Shown: positions 36,407-44,982, numbered from the stretch's first letter. The stretch: DNA of 49,945 nucleotides from an uncultured Bacteroidales bacterium (GCA_905235855.1 CAJONE010000010.1:1-49945), one strand, 5' to 3'. The notes: generated from the letters alone by a model not told the origin. A program made the numbers and translations.

Positions 36407-37183
36407 ATGGCCCGAAAGTCACTTGCACTGCTGCTAATGCTGGCCGTCCTGTTGGGGCTGCCGGCCCAGCAGCCATGGTGTCCTCCACCCAGCAACCGTC
36501 TGGTTAACGACTACAGCGGTATGCTCAGCCCGTCCGAACGCGAAAGTCTCGAACAACGGCTGGTGGCCTTCGACGACAGCACGTCGAACCAAATTGTAGT
36601 AATCATCACGTCCTCGCTGCACGGATGCGATATTATTGAAGTCGGCACACGCATAGGTAGCAGTTGGGGTGTCGGTCAAAAGGAACTTCGCAACGGGGTG
36701 GTGATACTCATCAAATCGAAGAGCGAAGAGGAGCCCTACGGCGATGTGGCCATACTACCGGGCTACGGTCTTGAAGGTGCGCTGCCCGATGCCTTTTGCA
36801 AACACATAATCGACGACGAAATGATCGACCCGCTCTCAAACGGAGAATACTACACCGCGCTGACGCAGGCACTCGACGTGATCGAACCGGTTTGCAGAGG
36901 TGAATACAGCTATGCCGACTACAAACGGCGCGAAAGCCGAGAAATGCTGTTCGGACTATTGGCATTTATAGCAATATCGGCGTTTATAACCATACTGCTC
37001 AGCCGCATAGCAAAAAAACGCGGAGGTGGAAACAACAACAGCGGAACACCATTTTGGGGCGGAATGCCTGGCGGTGGCTACTGGGGCGGCGGATTCGGAA
37101 GTTCGGGCGGTGGCTTCGGCGGTGGTTTTGGCGGCTTCGGTGGAGGCAGTTTTGGCGGAGGCGGCGCCCACGGCAGATTCTGA
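36407..37183 (+). CDS. TPM-domain (YgcG-type) membrane protein
   Basis: A 258-residue protein with signal peptide (residues 1-20), a TPM domain of about 130 residues (LVNDYSGMLSPSERESLEQR, LRNGVVILIKSK, LPGYGLEGALPD), one membrane helix (about 178-200) and a Gly/Phe-rich tail (GGGFGG repeats). The tail probably faces the cytoplasm. Forms a standard pair with LemA. Function is unproven; phosphatase-like activity has been suggested for the family. Confidence 0.9.
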   Translation: MARKSLALLLMLAVLLGLPAQQPWCPPPSNRLVNDYSGMLSPSERESLEQRLVAFDDSTSNQIVVIITSSLHGCDIIEVGTRIGSSWGVGQKELRNGVVILIKSKSEEEPYGDVAILPGYGLEGALPDAFCKHIIDDEMIDPLSNGEYYTALTQALDVIEPVCRGEYSYADYKRRESREMLFGLLAFIAISAFITILLSRIAKKRGGGNNNSGTPFWGGMPGGGYWGGGFGSSGGGFGGGFGGFGGGSFGGGGAHGRF

Positions 37184-37259
37184 ACCATTCCACGGCATAC
37201 ACCCTGCCGCTTGGCAATAAAACAACACGTGAAAGCGTTTTAATAGAAAACGTTGCACG

Positions 37260-39131
37260 ATGCTGAAAGTTAAGTTTTTTTCATTTGCGTTGTTTTGCTG
37301 CGCCGTCGTGTGCGGGGTTGCACAAACCCGCACAGACACCATCGAATACAAGCCCCCTTACAACGACCTGCTGCCTATCAAGTGCATACGCACAGTTACT
37401 TACCGCACGTTTGACAGCGAGCGCAAAGTGGACGGAATCCTGAGCATCGAAGGCAAAGGAAGTTGGGATGCGGGACAGCACAACGACAACCAGCAATACA
37501 GCGAAACGCGCACATACACGCGCGGTATGCTCAACGGACCCTATAGGCAGAGCTACAGGCACAACGGAAACGGAGTGGCCGGCGGACGATACAAGATAAA
37601 CCGCGGATGGACAGCCGAAGGCGATTTCAGCAACGGTCTGCCCGTCGGGGTGTGGATATTCTCGCTCGACTCGAGATACAACAGTGCCGACGACCACAGC
37701 CACACTCAACTAAGAGAACGAGTCACGTTTGCCGAAGGGCGAGCCATCGCCATCTCCGACCAGGACGGAAACTCTATCACGATAGACGACAAAGGGCTTG
37801 TGGACGGCAACGGACATATCAAGGGCGGAGACAAGGTAAGCCTTCGCAAAAGCGTGATAACCAACTTGTATACCGATGCAACTGGCGAAACGCAGGCAAC
37901 CACGACTAAGGAACGTCAAATGATCGATCGATACCTTTCGGGCGAAGAAACCCTCTTCACACTGGCCGACAAGGGATACACAATAGACTGGCAAGAGGTC
38001 TTTCTGGCTCAGTGGGCGCGCTTTGCCGAACACTGCGACCGTTACGTGCAGATGGGTTCGTTTGCCACACGCTTCCGTGTGCCGAAATACAGCCTACGGG
38101 TCGGACGGCTCACCGAGATACAAACCGTGCGCGACGAGGTGGCCGTCGACTACTACCGCCAACGCAACAAAGAATACGACAACCTAAAAACCAAAGCCCA
38201 TTTCAACACCCGCTACGGCAAACGCTACCTGAGCTCGAATGCCGAAAAAGAGATAGACCGTGCCTGGCGCACTGACCAGGAGCGACTGTTGAGCCTCACA
38301 CTCGCCAACCTTTCGCAGATACAGCACAACAAAGACCTGAGCGCCTGCGACAGCGAAGATGGCACAATATACGAACTCGTCGTAATCCACGACATCATGT
38401 CGTCGCCGTCCGAACGCTGCAAAGCCATTCTTTCAACACTCGACGCTGCTATAGGAAACCTCTACCCTATCGCAGGCTGTAAAATCGATACCATCGAATG
38501 GCATCCATACCAAGGCTATATAGCCCATTGCCGTATCAATCGCATGCGGAATGACTCTATAGGTTTCGACTCCTATGCCGCAGAACTCGAAGTCGACTAC
38601 AACGGGCATCTGCTTATAGAACTTATGAAAGGGCAATCATACAATAAAGTGCCCAACATCTGGGACACCATCGACACGCGCGAAAGCGACATTTCACGTC
38701 GACACGCGGCTTTGCTTGCAAAATGCAGCGGCATAAAACAGTGGCGCGACGACTACGCCACAGCTTACGAGAACCTGATGTCAGACCGCACCCCCAAGGC
38801 CAATGTGAGATTGCGTGACCTTGAGGCCATCGACTCGCTGCAACGGCAGTTCGAAAACAACATAGATCTGTTTGCGACTATCGACAAAAACAACCGTGAG
38901 GCTCACAAATACCTGAACTTCCGACTGTTGACAAAACTATACGACACCATGATGAAAGAGGCCGACGTGGAATGGAGCGACAGCGGCGAACACCTGCGGC
39001 AAGTGACCGACCTGCAGCAGAGATACCTCACCCTGCTGAGAAACAATTCGCCAGCCGCACTGGAACGCACGGCAAATATGGAGCATATCCGGACGGCCAA
39101 GGAGTTGGTCGAGGCAATGCGTGACCAATGA
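37260..39131 (+). CDS. large secreted protein, N-terminal MORN-like repeats
   Basis: A 623-residue protein with signal peptide (KFFSFALFCCAVVCGVAQ). Residues about 85-145 hold MORN/YwqK-like turns (GMLNGPYRQSYRHNGNGVAG, EGDFSNGLPVGVWIF). From about 200 on the protein is helical and charged, with two possible helical repeats in the C-terminal third (DLEAIDSLQRQFENN, DLQQRYLTLLRN). I do not recognise the remainder. It follows the TPM gene by 76 bp, so it may belong to the lytS-lytR-lemA-tpm operon. Confidence 0.75.
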   Translation: MLKVKFFSFALFCCAVVCGVAQTRTDTIEYKPPYNDLLPIKCIRTVTYRTFDSERKVDGILSIEGKGSWDAGQHNDNQQYSETRTYTRGMLNGPYRQSYRHNGNGVAGGRYKINRGWTAEGDFSNGLPVGVWIFSLDSRYNSADDHSHTQLRERVTFAEGRAIAISDQDGNSITIDDKGLVDGNGHIKGGDKVSLRKSVITNLYTDATGETQATTTKERQMIDRYLSGEETLFTLADKGYTIDWQEVFLAQWARFAEHCDRYVQMGSFATRFRVPKYSLRVGRLTEIQTVRDEVAVDYYRQRNKEYDNLKTKAHFNTRYGKRYLSSNAEKEIDRAWRTDQERLLSLTLANLSQIQHNKDLSACDSEDGTIYELVVIHDIMSSPSERCKAILSTLDAAIGNLYPIAGCKIDTIEWHPYQGYIAHCRINRMRNDSIGFDSYAAELEVDYNGHLLIELMKGQSYNKVPNIWDTIDTRESDISRRHAALLAKCSGIKQWRDDYATAYENLMSDRTPKANVRLRDLEAIDSLQRQFENNIDLFATIDKNNREAHKYLNFRLLTKLYDTMMKEADVEWSDSGEHLRQVTDLQQRYLTLLRNNSPAALERTANMEHIRTAKELVEAMRDQ

Positions 39132-39188
39132 ACGGCTAATTGAAATCAGATAAGAAAACTTGGACTTACAACTTTCAAAGCGCATAAT

Positions 39189-39545
39189 ATGAACAAAGAG
39201 ACAAGAGCTGATGCAGCACGCGATTTGCACAAACAGGGGTGCAACTGCTGCCAGTCGGTGGTTATGGCCTGGGCCGACAAACTTCCTGTCACTGCAACAG
39301 ATGCGATGAACGTGGCAGCACCGTTCGGACGCGGACTGGCTGGCACACGCGAGGTGTGCGGCTGTGTGAGCGGCATGGCAATGGTGTGCGGACTGACCGG
39401 ACACACCGGCGATGTGCGAACTCTGGTAGAGCGGTTTCGCGAATCGAACGGCGACATAGTGTGCGCACGGCTGCTGCAGGCGGGCAAGAAACCATGCGGA
39501 GAACTGGTGGCGGAGGCTGCGGGCCTACTGGCTGAAATAATGTGA
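39189..39545 (+). CDS. C_GCAxxG_C_C family redox-type protein
   Basis: A 118-residue protein with the family's cysteine pattern: GCNCCQSV, then CGCVSGMAMV (the GCAxxG block), and late cysteines in DIVCARLL and KPCGEL. The family is thought to handle electron transfer or metal binding, but its role is unknown. It is followed by a hairpin at 39612-39646. Confidence 0.85.
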   Translation: MNKETRADAARDLHKQGCNCCQSVVMAWADKLPVTATDAMNVAAPFGRGLAGTREVCGCVSGMAMVCGLTGHTGDVRTLVERFRESNGDIVCARLLQAGKKPCGELVAEAAGLLAEIM

Positions 39546-39611
39546 TTGGCGACCTGAGTTCTGTGGTCTGTACCATTCGCAGGTAACAGGTCACTATTGT
39601 TTTTTGGCATG

Positions 39612-39646
39612 AGCGGAAATGGCGAACGGAATGTGCCATTTTCGCT
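39612..39646 (+). terminator. hairpin after the Cys-rich gene
   Basis: Stem AGCGGAAATGGC/GCCATTTTCGCT (one mismatch), followed by an AT-rich run without a strong T-tract. It is a weak terminator candidate. Confidence 0.5.
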
Positions 39647-39691
39647 ATATATTTTCGTGTATGTTGCGGCGATGGATTGGATTGATTGTTG

Positions 39692-39699
39692 TATCTTTG
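39692..39699 (+). promoter_or_regulatory. -7 box upstream of the SpoU methylase
   Basis: TATCTTTG is an exact match to TAnnTTTG, 20 nt before the ATG at 39720. No clear -33 box. Confidence 0.5.
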
Positions 39700-39719
39700 C
39701 ATCCTAAAATGACTGCATT

Positions 39720-40250
39720 ATGCAAAAACTTGCCTTAGAGGAGATGGGGCGTCTGACGGTTGATGAGTTTCGAGCGGCAAAAAAATTGCCGCTGACCGTG
39801 GTTCTTGACAATGTGCGAAGCCTTAACAACATCGGCTCGGTTTTTCGCACTTCCGACGCTTTCCGTGTCGAACATATCGCACTCTGCGGTATCACCGCCA
39901 CACCACCCCACCGCGAGATTCACAAGACGGCACTGGGAGCCGAAGATTCGGTAGATTGGTCGTATCACGAGGACACAGCCGAATGCGTGACAAACCTGAA
40001 AGCACACGGCTACAGGATTTATGCTGTCGAGTTGGCACACAACAGCCTGAAGCTCGACAAGGATACGATTGCGACCGACAAGCCTGTGGCGCTGGTGCTC
40101 GGCAACGAGATTGAGGGGGTGAGCGAGGTTGTCATGTCACTGTGCGACGGTGCTTTGGAGATACCGCAGCACGGCACCAAACACTCGCTCAACGTCAGTT
40201 GTGCCGCTGCCATAGTGATATGGGAGTTATTTAAACAAATGAAAAAGTAA
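39720..40250 (+). CDS. SpoU/TrmH-type RNA 2'-O-methyltransferase
   Basis: A 176-residue knotted (SPOUT) methyltransferase. Motif 1: LDNVRSLNNIGSVFRTSDAF; motif 2: LVLGNEIEGVSEVV; motif 3: IPQHGTKHSLNVSCAAAIVI. It lacks the L30-like N-terminal substrate domain of RlmB, so a tRNA 2'-O-methylase is more likely, but the site is unknown. It abuts hsdM with 2 bp between stop and start codons. Confidence 0.93.
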   Translation: MQKLALEEMGRLTVDEFRAAKKLPLTVVLDNVRSLNNIGSVFRTSDAFRVEHIALCGITATPPHREIHKTALGAEDSVDWSYHEDTAECVTNLKAHGYRIYAVELAHNSLKLDKDTIATDKPVALVLGNEIEGVSEVVMSLCDGALEIPQHGTKHSLNVSCAAAIVIWELFKQMKK

Positions 40251-40252
40251 AC

Positions 40253-41773
40253 ATGTCAAAGAAGAAAACTATCATAGAAGAACCGTTGGAGAAGCGCCTG
40301 TGGAAGGCGGCGGACAAACTGCGCAAGAATATCGACGCGGCGGAGTATAAGCACGTGGTGCTGGGATTGATATTCCTGCGCTATATATCAGTGTCTTTCG
40401 AACGTTTATACGCCGAACTGGTGAAGCAACAGGCCGATGGTGCCGACCCCGAGGACCGCGAGGAATACCTGGCCGAGAATGTGTTCTATGTGCCGGAGAG
40501 CGCCCGCTGGAGCCACTTGGTGGCCAATGCCAAAAATCCGCAGATAGGCAGGTTGATTGACGAGGCGATGGATGCCATCGAGCGCGAGAACCGCTCGCTG
40601 AAGGGTGTGCTGCCCAAGGTTTTTTCCCGCCCCAACCTCGACCCCACATCGTTGGGCGAGCTGATAGACCTTATTGGCAACAGCACATTGGAGAACACTA
40701 GCACGAAGAGTGCCGACCTGCTGGGCCACGTGTTCGAGTATTTCCTTGGTGAGTTCGCTTTGGCAGAAGGCAAAAAGGGTGGCCAGTTCTATACGCCGCG
40801 CAGCGTTGTGGAGCTGTTGGTGACGATGCTGGAGCCTTATCAAGGCCGTGTGCTGGACCCCTGCTGTGGCTCGGGCGGTATGTTTGTGCAGAGCGACAAG
40901 TTTGTGCGTCAGCATCAGGGACGCGTGGAGGATATCTCCATTTACGGGCAGGAGAGCAACCAGACCACCTGGCGCCTGTGCAAGATGAACCTTGCCATTC
41001 GCGGCATCGACGCCTCGCAGGTGAAGTGGAACACCGAAGGGTCGTTCCTCAACGACGCCCACAAGGACGTAAAGGCCGACTATGTCATAGCCAATCCGCC
41101 CTTCAACGATAGCGACTGGAGTGGCGACCAGCTGCGTGGTGATGCCCGCTGGCAGTATGGTGTGCCGCCTACGGGCAATGCCAATTTCGCCTGGATACAG
41201 CATTTCGTCTATCATCTGGCACCCAAGGGACAGGCAGGCTTCGTACTGGCCAAAGGGTCTCTGACATCCAAGACCGGCGGCGAGGGCGAGATACGCCGCG
41301 CGCTTATCGACAAAGGCCTTATTGCCTGTATCGTCAATCTGCCGGCCAAGCTGTTCCTTAACACTCAGATTCCCGCCTGCCTGTGGTTCGTCAGCCGCAA
41401 CCGCACCAAGAGGGCAGGGGAGATACTTTTCATCGACGCCCGCAATATGGGTCATCTTATCAACCGCCGCACTCGCGAGCTGACCGAGGACGACATCAGC
41501 ACCATTGCTGACACCTACCACCGTTGGCGCGACGAGTCCAAGGATTATGCCGATGTGCCGGGCTTCTGTGCCTCTGTTCCCGTCAGCCGTGTGGCGGAAC
41601 TGGACTATGTCCTCACTCCCGGCCGCTATGTCGGCTTGCCCGAAGAGGAAGACGACTTCAACTTCGCCGAACGCTTCACCGCCCTCCGCGCCGAGTTCGA
41701 AGAGCAACTGAAAGAAGAAGAACGCCTGAACAAAGTGATACTGGAGAACCTGTCAAAAATAAAGATTGACTAA
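40253..41773 (+). CDS. hsdM: type I restriction-modification methylase subunit
   Basis: A 506-residue N6-adenine methylase subunit of a type I R-M complex. N-terminal HsdM domain (residues 11-170), SAM motif LDPCCGSGGMF at 201-211, and the catalytic NPPF at 281-284. A long helical C-terminal part binds HsdS. Composition is GC-rich, as in the chromosome. It is the first gene of the defence island and lies 2 bp after the methylase gene, so it may share that transcript. Confidence 0.95.
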   Translation: MSKKKTIIEEPLEKRLWKAADKLRKNIDAAEYKHVVLGLIFLRYISVSFERLYAELVKQQADGADPEDREEYLAENVFYVPESARWSHLVANAKNPQIGRLIDEAMDAIERENRSLKGVLPKVFSRPNLDPTSLGELIDLIGNSTLENTSTKSADLLGHVFEYFLGEFALAEGKKGGQFYTPRSVVELLVTMLEPYQGRVLDPCCGSGGMFVQSDKFVRQHQGRVEDISIYGQESNQTTWRLCKMNLAIRGIDASQVKWNTEGSFLNDAHKDVKADYVIANPPFNDSDWSGDQLRGDARWQYGVPPTGNANFAWIQHFVYHLAPKGQAGFVLAKGSLTSKTGGEGEIRRALIDKGLIACIVNLPAKLFLNTQIPACLWFVSRNRTKRAGEILFIDARNMGHLINRRTRELTEDDISTIADTYHRWRDESKDYADVPGFCASVPVSRVAELDYVLTPGRYVGLPEEEDDFNFAERFTALRAEFEEQLKEEERLNKVILENLSKIKID

Positions 41774-41775
41774 TT

Positions 41776-42897
41776 ATGGAGCAGATACAGAAGATAGATT
41801 TAGGAGAAAAGATAGAGCATCTGATAGAAGAAGCCCGCAAACGCACCATCACGGCGGTCAACACTGCCATGGTCTACACCTATTATGAGATAGGTCGGAT
41901 GATTGTAGAGGATGAGCAGCAAGGCAACTATCGAGCTAATTATGGGAAAGCTGTTATTAGGCAATTGTCCAATAGGCTTACAAGGAAATTCGGAAAAGGA
42001 TTCTCTGAAAGAAACATAGAACAAATGAGACAGTTCTATGTAATCTATTCGCATAGAATTCAATTTTTCCAAACACCGTCTAGAAAATCATTGAAAGAAG
42101 AAAATTCCGCAACACCGTCTCGGATTTCTCCAATTTCGCAGACACTGTCTGCGGAATCTTCTCAAAAAGGTCAGACAGCGTCTGACAAATTGCATTTCAC
42201 CCTCAGTTGGTCGCACTATTTGAAGCTGATGCGCATTGAGAACCCCGACGAAAGGCGTTTCTATGAGATTGAGGCCACGGAGAATAACTGGAGTCTGCGG
42301 GAATTACAACGACAGTTCGACAGTTCGCTGTATGAACGGTTGGCTCTTAGCAAAGACAAGAAGGGAGTGAAGTCGCTAGCACAAAAAGGACAGATAATAG
42401 AGAAGCCTGAGGATGTGGTGAAAGACCCCTACGTGTTGGAGTTCCTTGGGCTGAAAGAGTTGCCACAATACAGCGAAAGCGAGTTGGAACAACGACTGAT
42501 AGACCATTTGCAGACATTCTTGCTGGAATTGGGCAAAGGGTTTACCTTTGTAGGACGACAGGTGCGCTTTACCTTCGACGAGCAGCATTTCCGTGTGGAC
42601 TTGGTATTTTACAATCGTCTGCTTCGTGCATTTGTGTTGATAGACCTCAAACGAGGAACATTGAAGCACCAAGACCTTGGGCAAATGCAGATGTATGTCA
42701 ACTACTACGACCGCTTCGTGAAAACCGAGGAGGAGAATCCGACTATTGGAATCTTGTTGTGTACTGACAAAAGCGATGCAATGGTTGAGATTACCCTACC
42801 GAAAGACAACAACCAGATCTTCGCCAGCAAATATCAGACCTATCTGCCAAGCAAAGAGGAATTACAAAAACTGATTGAGGAAAACATATCCAAATAG
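41776..42897 (+). CDS. YhcG-like PDDEXK nuclease-domain protein (DUF1016)
   Basis: A 373-residue protein. The N-terminal DUF1016 domain (TAMVYTYYEIGRMIVEDEQQG, GKGFSERNIEQMRQFY) is joined to a C-terminal PDDEXK nuclease core: VRFTFDEQHFRVDLVFYN (D), then FVLIDLKRG (the D-x-K). A low-complexity linker at residues about 98-138 (TPSR, ATPSR, QTLSAES) is encoded by short palindromic DNA repeats. Genes of this type are found in type I R-M operons and may add another nuclease activity; the role is not established. Confidence 0.87.
   Translation: MEQIQKIDLGEKIEHLIEEARKRTITAVNTAMVYTYYEIGRMIVEDEQQGNYRANYGKAVIRQLSNRLTRKFGKGFSERNIEQMRQFYVIYSHRIQFFQTPSRKSLKEENSATPSRISPISQTLSAESSQKGQTASDKLHFTLSWSHYLKLMRIENPDERRFYEIEATENNWSLRELQRQFDSSLYERLALSKDKKGVKSLAQKGQIIEKPEDVVKDPYVLEFLGLKELPQYSESELEQRLIDHLQTFLLELGKGFTFVGRQVRFTFDEQHFRVDLVFYNRLLRAFVLIDLKRGTLKHQDLGQMQMYVNYYDRFVKTEEENPTIGILLCTDKSDAMVEITLPKDNNQIFASKYQTYLPSKEELQKLIEENISK
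42074..42186 (+). repeat. four short palindromic repeats inside the DUF1016 linker
   Basis: Variants of a unit ACAcCGTCT occur near 42074, 42111, 42141 and 42174, spaced 30-37 bp. The last two are perfect hairpins: GCAGACA(C)TGTCTGC at 42138-42152 and GTCAGAC(AGC)GTCTGAC at 42170-42186. They are in frame and encode TPS/TLS/TAS. Confidence 0.65.
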
Positions 42898-42902
42898 TAA
42901 AG

Positions 42903-43083
42903 AAACACCCTCAACTTGGGGGTGTTTGAGAAACAAATAATTCCACATTTGTGGAACAATTGTCCAGCATCGAAGATATTGAAAGAGAATTGAGTGGAGA
43001 AAACAATTGAACATAAGAAACACCCAGTTGTAAAGGATTACTTTACAACTGAAAAACCAGTTATTAAGGATTACTTAATAACT
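42903..43083 (+). repeat. series of four hairpins, two with covarying arms
   Basis: Between the DUF1016 gene and the small membrane protein: AAACACCC/GGGTGTTT (42903-42927), TTCCACA(TT)TGTGGAA (42941-42956), AGTTGTAAAG(GATTA)CTTTACAACT (43026-43050) and AGTTATTAAG(GATTA)CTTAATAACT (43059-43083). The last two share loop and stem length but differ in arms, with compensating changes. They also fall in a 33-bp repeat that can be read as an 11-residue protein repeat. Confidence 0.7.
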
Positions 43084-43098
43084 GAAAATAAAGAATAG
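42994..43098 (+). CDS. possible 34-residue small ORF with 11-residue repeat
   Basis: A GTG-initiated frame of 34 codons whose central part reads PVVKDYFTTEK and PVIKDYLITEN in tandem, a clear 11-residue repeat. Coding capacity and hairpins overlap. It may be a real small protein, the remnant of a larger gene, or chance from hairpin duplication. No family recognised. Confidence 0.3.
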   Translation: MEKTIEHKKHPVVKDYFTTEKPVIKDYLITENKE

Positions 43099-43106
43099 AG
43101 AACGAT

Positions 43107-43364
43107 ATGAGTACTGGAACACTAACACTAATAATCGCCTTTGCATCACTTGTGGTGATGGTGGCAACTTTGGTCTTTATGGTCAAGAACAGCAAGGGCT
43201 ACCTGCGCAGGAAGTTACGCGAGAAAGAAAGACGGTATAACTCCTTGGATAATCTATGCAAAACAAGCCCGTTCTCCCCGATGGCTGGGCTAGTGAAAGA
43301 CAAACATTTTGAGGAACGTGAAAAAGTATCCCAAGAGATAGAAGACTTAAAAGAAAAGTTGTGA
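43107..43364 (+). CDS. small single-pass membrane protein
   Basis: An 85-residue protein with one membrane helix (residues 5-27; LTLIIAFASLVVMVATLVFMV), a basic stop-transfer segment (RRKLREKERR) and a charged coiled-coil end (KVSQEIEDLKEKL). No family recognised. It sits in the AT-rich cargo between the DUF1016 and Thoeris genes and overlaps nothing. Confidence 0.6.
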   Translation: MSTGTLTLIIAFASLVVMVATLVFMVKNSKGYLRRKLREKERRYNSLDNLCKTSPFSPMAGLVKDKHFEEREKVSQEIEDLKEKL

Positions 43365-43365
43365 T

Positions 43366-43392
43366 ATGAGTGAATGGAAAGAAAACAAATAA
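43366..43392 (+). other. HsdS-like start fragment (8 codons)
   Basis: ATG AGT GAA TGG AAA GAA... reads MSEWKENK and stops. Intact hsdS at 45728 begins MTEWKEYK. This may be the scar of an hsdS 5' end interrupted by cargo, or a chance small ORF. Confidence 0.35.
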
Positions 43393-43399
43393 AAAGGAG

Positions 43400-43537
43400 A
43401 TGAATACCGTGATAGAAAGCTACACCGATAATACGTACATTCGTGAGTTGTTGTACCAGGCCCACACTGATAAAATCAACGACCGCGTAATCTTTATGAA
43501 AGGTATTGGTTACTCGTGTTATTACGAGGAAAAATAA
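43400..43537 (+). CDS. 45-residue small protein of unknown function
   Basis: ATG 43400 lies within an AAAAAGGAG-ATG context, the best Shine-Dalgarno-like site in this region. The product reads MNTVIESYTDNTYIREL, followed by LLYQAHTDKINDRVIFMK and GIGYSCYYEEK. The end is acidic and Tyr-rich. I do not recognise it. It precedes the Thoeris-like genes by 27 bp, so it may be the first gene of that unit. Confidence 0.5.
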   Translation: MNTVIESYTDNTYIRELLYQAHTDKINDRVIFMKGIGYSCYYEEK

Positions 43538-43564
43538 GATGAACTAATAAAAACAAAAAAGAAT

Positions 43565-44107
43565 ATGAGTATTTATGACATGGTATATAGAACCAAAACA
43601 TACATTGCTGGCGATTGGACTGGTGATAAAGATTTAATAGACAAACTTGAAGAGTGGAATAAAAACAATCATCTCTCCTTGCATTATGTTAATGTTCATG
43701 AAGTAACTCAATCGAGTGATGATACCCTGAATTGCAACATTAAGCGTAGTTTACGAGAAAGGATGTCTATTTCAAAGACATTTGTTCTTATTGTTGGAGA
43801 GAAGACATCTTCGCTCCGAAGCGGAGCCTGTTCTTTTTGCCCATTTTACATATCTTCATATTGTAGTAAAGGCTATCCTATCGACAAAAGGAGTTATATA
43901 GAATATGAATGTGAGATGGCGATAAAAGACTATAATGCAGGCGAATTGAAAAATATCGTAGTAATATACAATGGATTAACTCAACCTGATTATAGTATAT
44001 GTCCCCCTGCCCTTCGTGGAATTGGAATACACATAGGTTCAGATATTTTTGATGGTGTCCACCGTGAATGGGCGTATGAACGTATAAAAAATGCAATATG
44101 TAGATAA
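43565..44107 (+). CDS. ThsB-like TIR-fold protein (DUF1863 type)
   Basis: A 180-residue protein of the MTH538/DUF1863 TIR-like family, the group that holds the Thoeris sensor ThsB. Seen: KTYIAGDWTGDKDLIDKLEEW (strand A and the loop after it), a middle INxxxKRSLRERMSISKTFVLIVG segment, and the YIEYECEMAIKDY block with the Glu expected for NAD-derived signal synthesis. In Thoeris, ThsB detects infection and makes an ADP-ribose-type messenger that activates an effector. The 2TM-macro protein directly downstream is such an effector. Composition is strongly AT-rich. Confidence 0.8.
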   Translation: MSIYDMVYRTKTYIAGDWTGDKDLIDKLEEWNKNNHLSLHYVNVHEVTQSSDDTLNCNIKRSLRERMSISKTFVLIVGEKTSSLRSGACSFCPFYISSYCSKGYPIDKRSYIEYECEMAIKDYNAGELKNIVVIYNGLTQPDYSICPPALRGIGIHIGSDIFDGVHREWAYERIKNAICR

Positions 44108-44114
44108 AGATATT

Positions 44115-44981
44115 ATGGAGAAAAAATTGAATACAATTTGGCAATATAGACGTATATTAGGATCGCACTTCCTTGAGTGTTTAGCTATATTGTTGTTGAT
44201 ATATGAACTAATTGAGATATTCTGTTCTGTCTCAAATCAGTCCATTAAAATCATTATTGGTGTATCTATTTTTATAGTAAGTATTGTATATGCCTTATGT
44301 AGATTATTATGTAAAAAAAAGAAATTGACACTCGAAATAAATAAGCGAACTAAACTCACAATTCAAGAAAGAGACCTGTTTAAAAATAGTGATTGTGCAA
44401 TAGTAGTTCCTGTTAATGAGTTTTTTGATACACATATTGATGATGGAATAATAAATAGAAACTCTATACATGGTCAATTCATTCGGTTGTTTTCTAAAGA
44501 TATTGCATTTTTACGAAGTCAAATAGATGCACAACTCTCACTGTTTGATAAATTACCAAGGAACAGGGAAAGAACAATGGTCAATGATTTACCTCAGGAT
44601 AGGTATCCATTGGGAACTTGTGTACGAATACAAAAGAGCAATAAAATATATATTCTTGTCGCTGTTGCACGATTCAATTCAAATGAACACATAGAGGTGT
44701 CAACAGAAGAGTTCCCAGAAGTGATTCGCAAAATGTTTAATGGAATAGAACAACTACATGATGGAAAACCTGTATATATACCACTTGTAGGTGGAGGACT
44801 TGCAGGATATGATTTAACGAATATGCAGATCTTAAATACAATTATTCAGGCAGCACATCTATCCAAAGGGTTACATATTTCAAAAGGAGTAACGATATGC
44901 TTATATGGAAAGGAACAGATAGAATCATTAAACCTTAATGTGATTGAATATTTATATAATAGATGGAAAACATTGAAATAA
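44115..44981 (+). CDS. Thoeris-like effector: two membrane helices plus macro domain
   Basis: A 288-residue protein. Two N-terminal membrane helices (about 18-38 and 44-66; LECLAILLLIYELIEIF, IIIGVSIFIVSIVYALC) precede a macro domain (about 85-285) of the ThsA type: DCAIVVPVNEFFDTHIDD, NSIHGQFIRLFSK and PLVGGGLAGYDLTNMQI. 2TM-macro proteins are the effectors of type II Thoeris, where the macro domain binds the ThsB-made messenger (histidine-ADP-ribose) and the membrane part disrupts the membrane. I use ATG 44115, 7 bp after the ThsB stop, rather than an upstream ATG inside that gene. Confidence 0.85.
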   Translation: MEKKLNTIWQYRRILGSHFLECLAILLLIYELIEIFCSVSNQSIKIIIGVSIFIVSIVYALCRLLCKKKKLTLEINKRTKLTIQERDLFKNSDCAIVVPVNEFFDTHIDDGIINRNSIHGQFIRLFSKDIAFLRSQIDAQLSLFDKLPRNRERTMVNDLPQDRYPLGTCVRIQKSNKIYILVAVARFNSNEHIEVSTEEFPEVIRKMFNGIEQLHDGKPVYIPLVGGGLAGYDLTNMQILNTIIQAAHLSKGLHISKGVTICLYGKEQIESLNLNVIEYLYNRWKTLK

Positions 44982-44982
44982 T

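Noticed and set aside
40406-41707. Long open frame antisense to hsdM (433 codons)
   Set aside because: It lies fully within hsdM, which has full catalytic motifs. Long antisense frames are expected in GC-rich genes.
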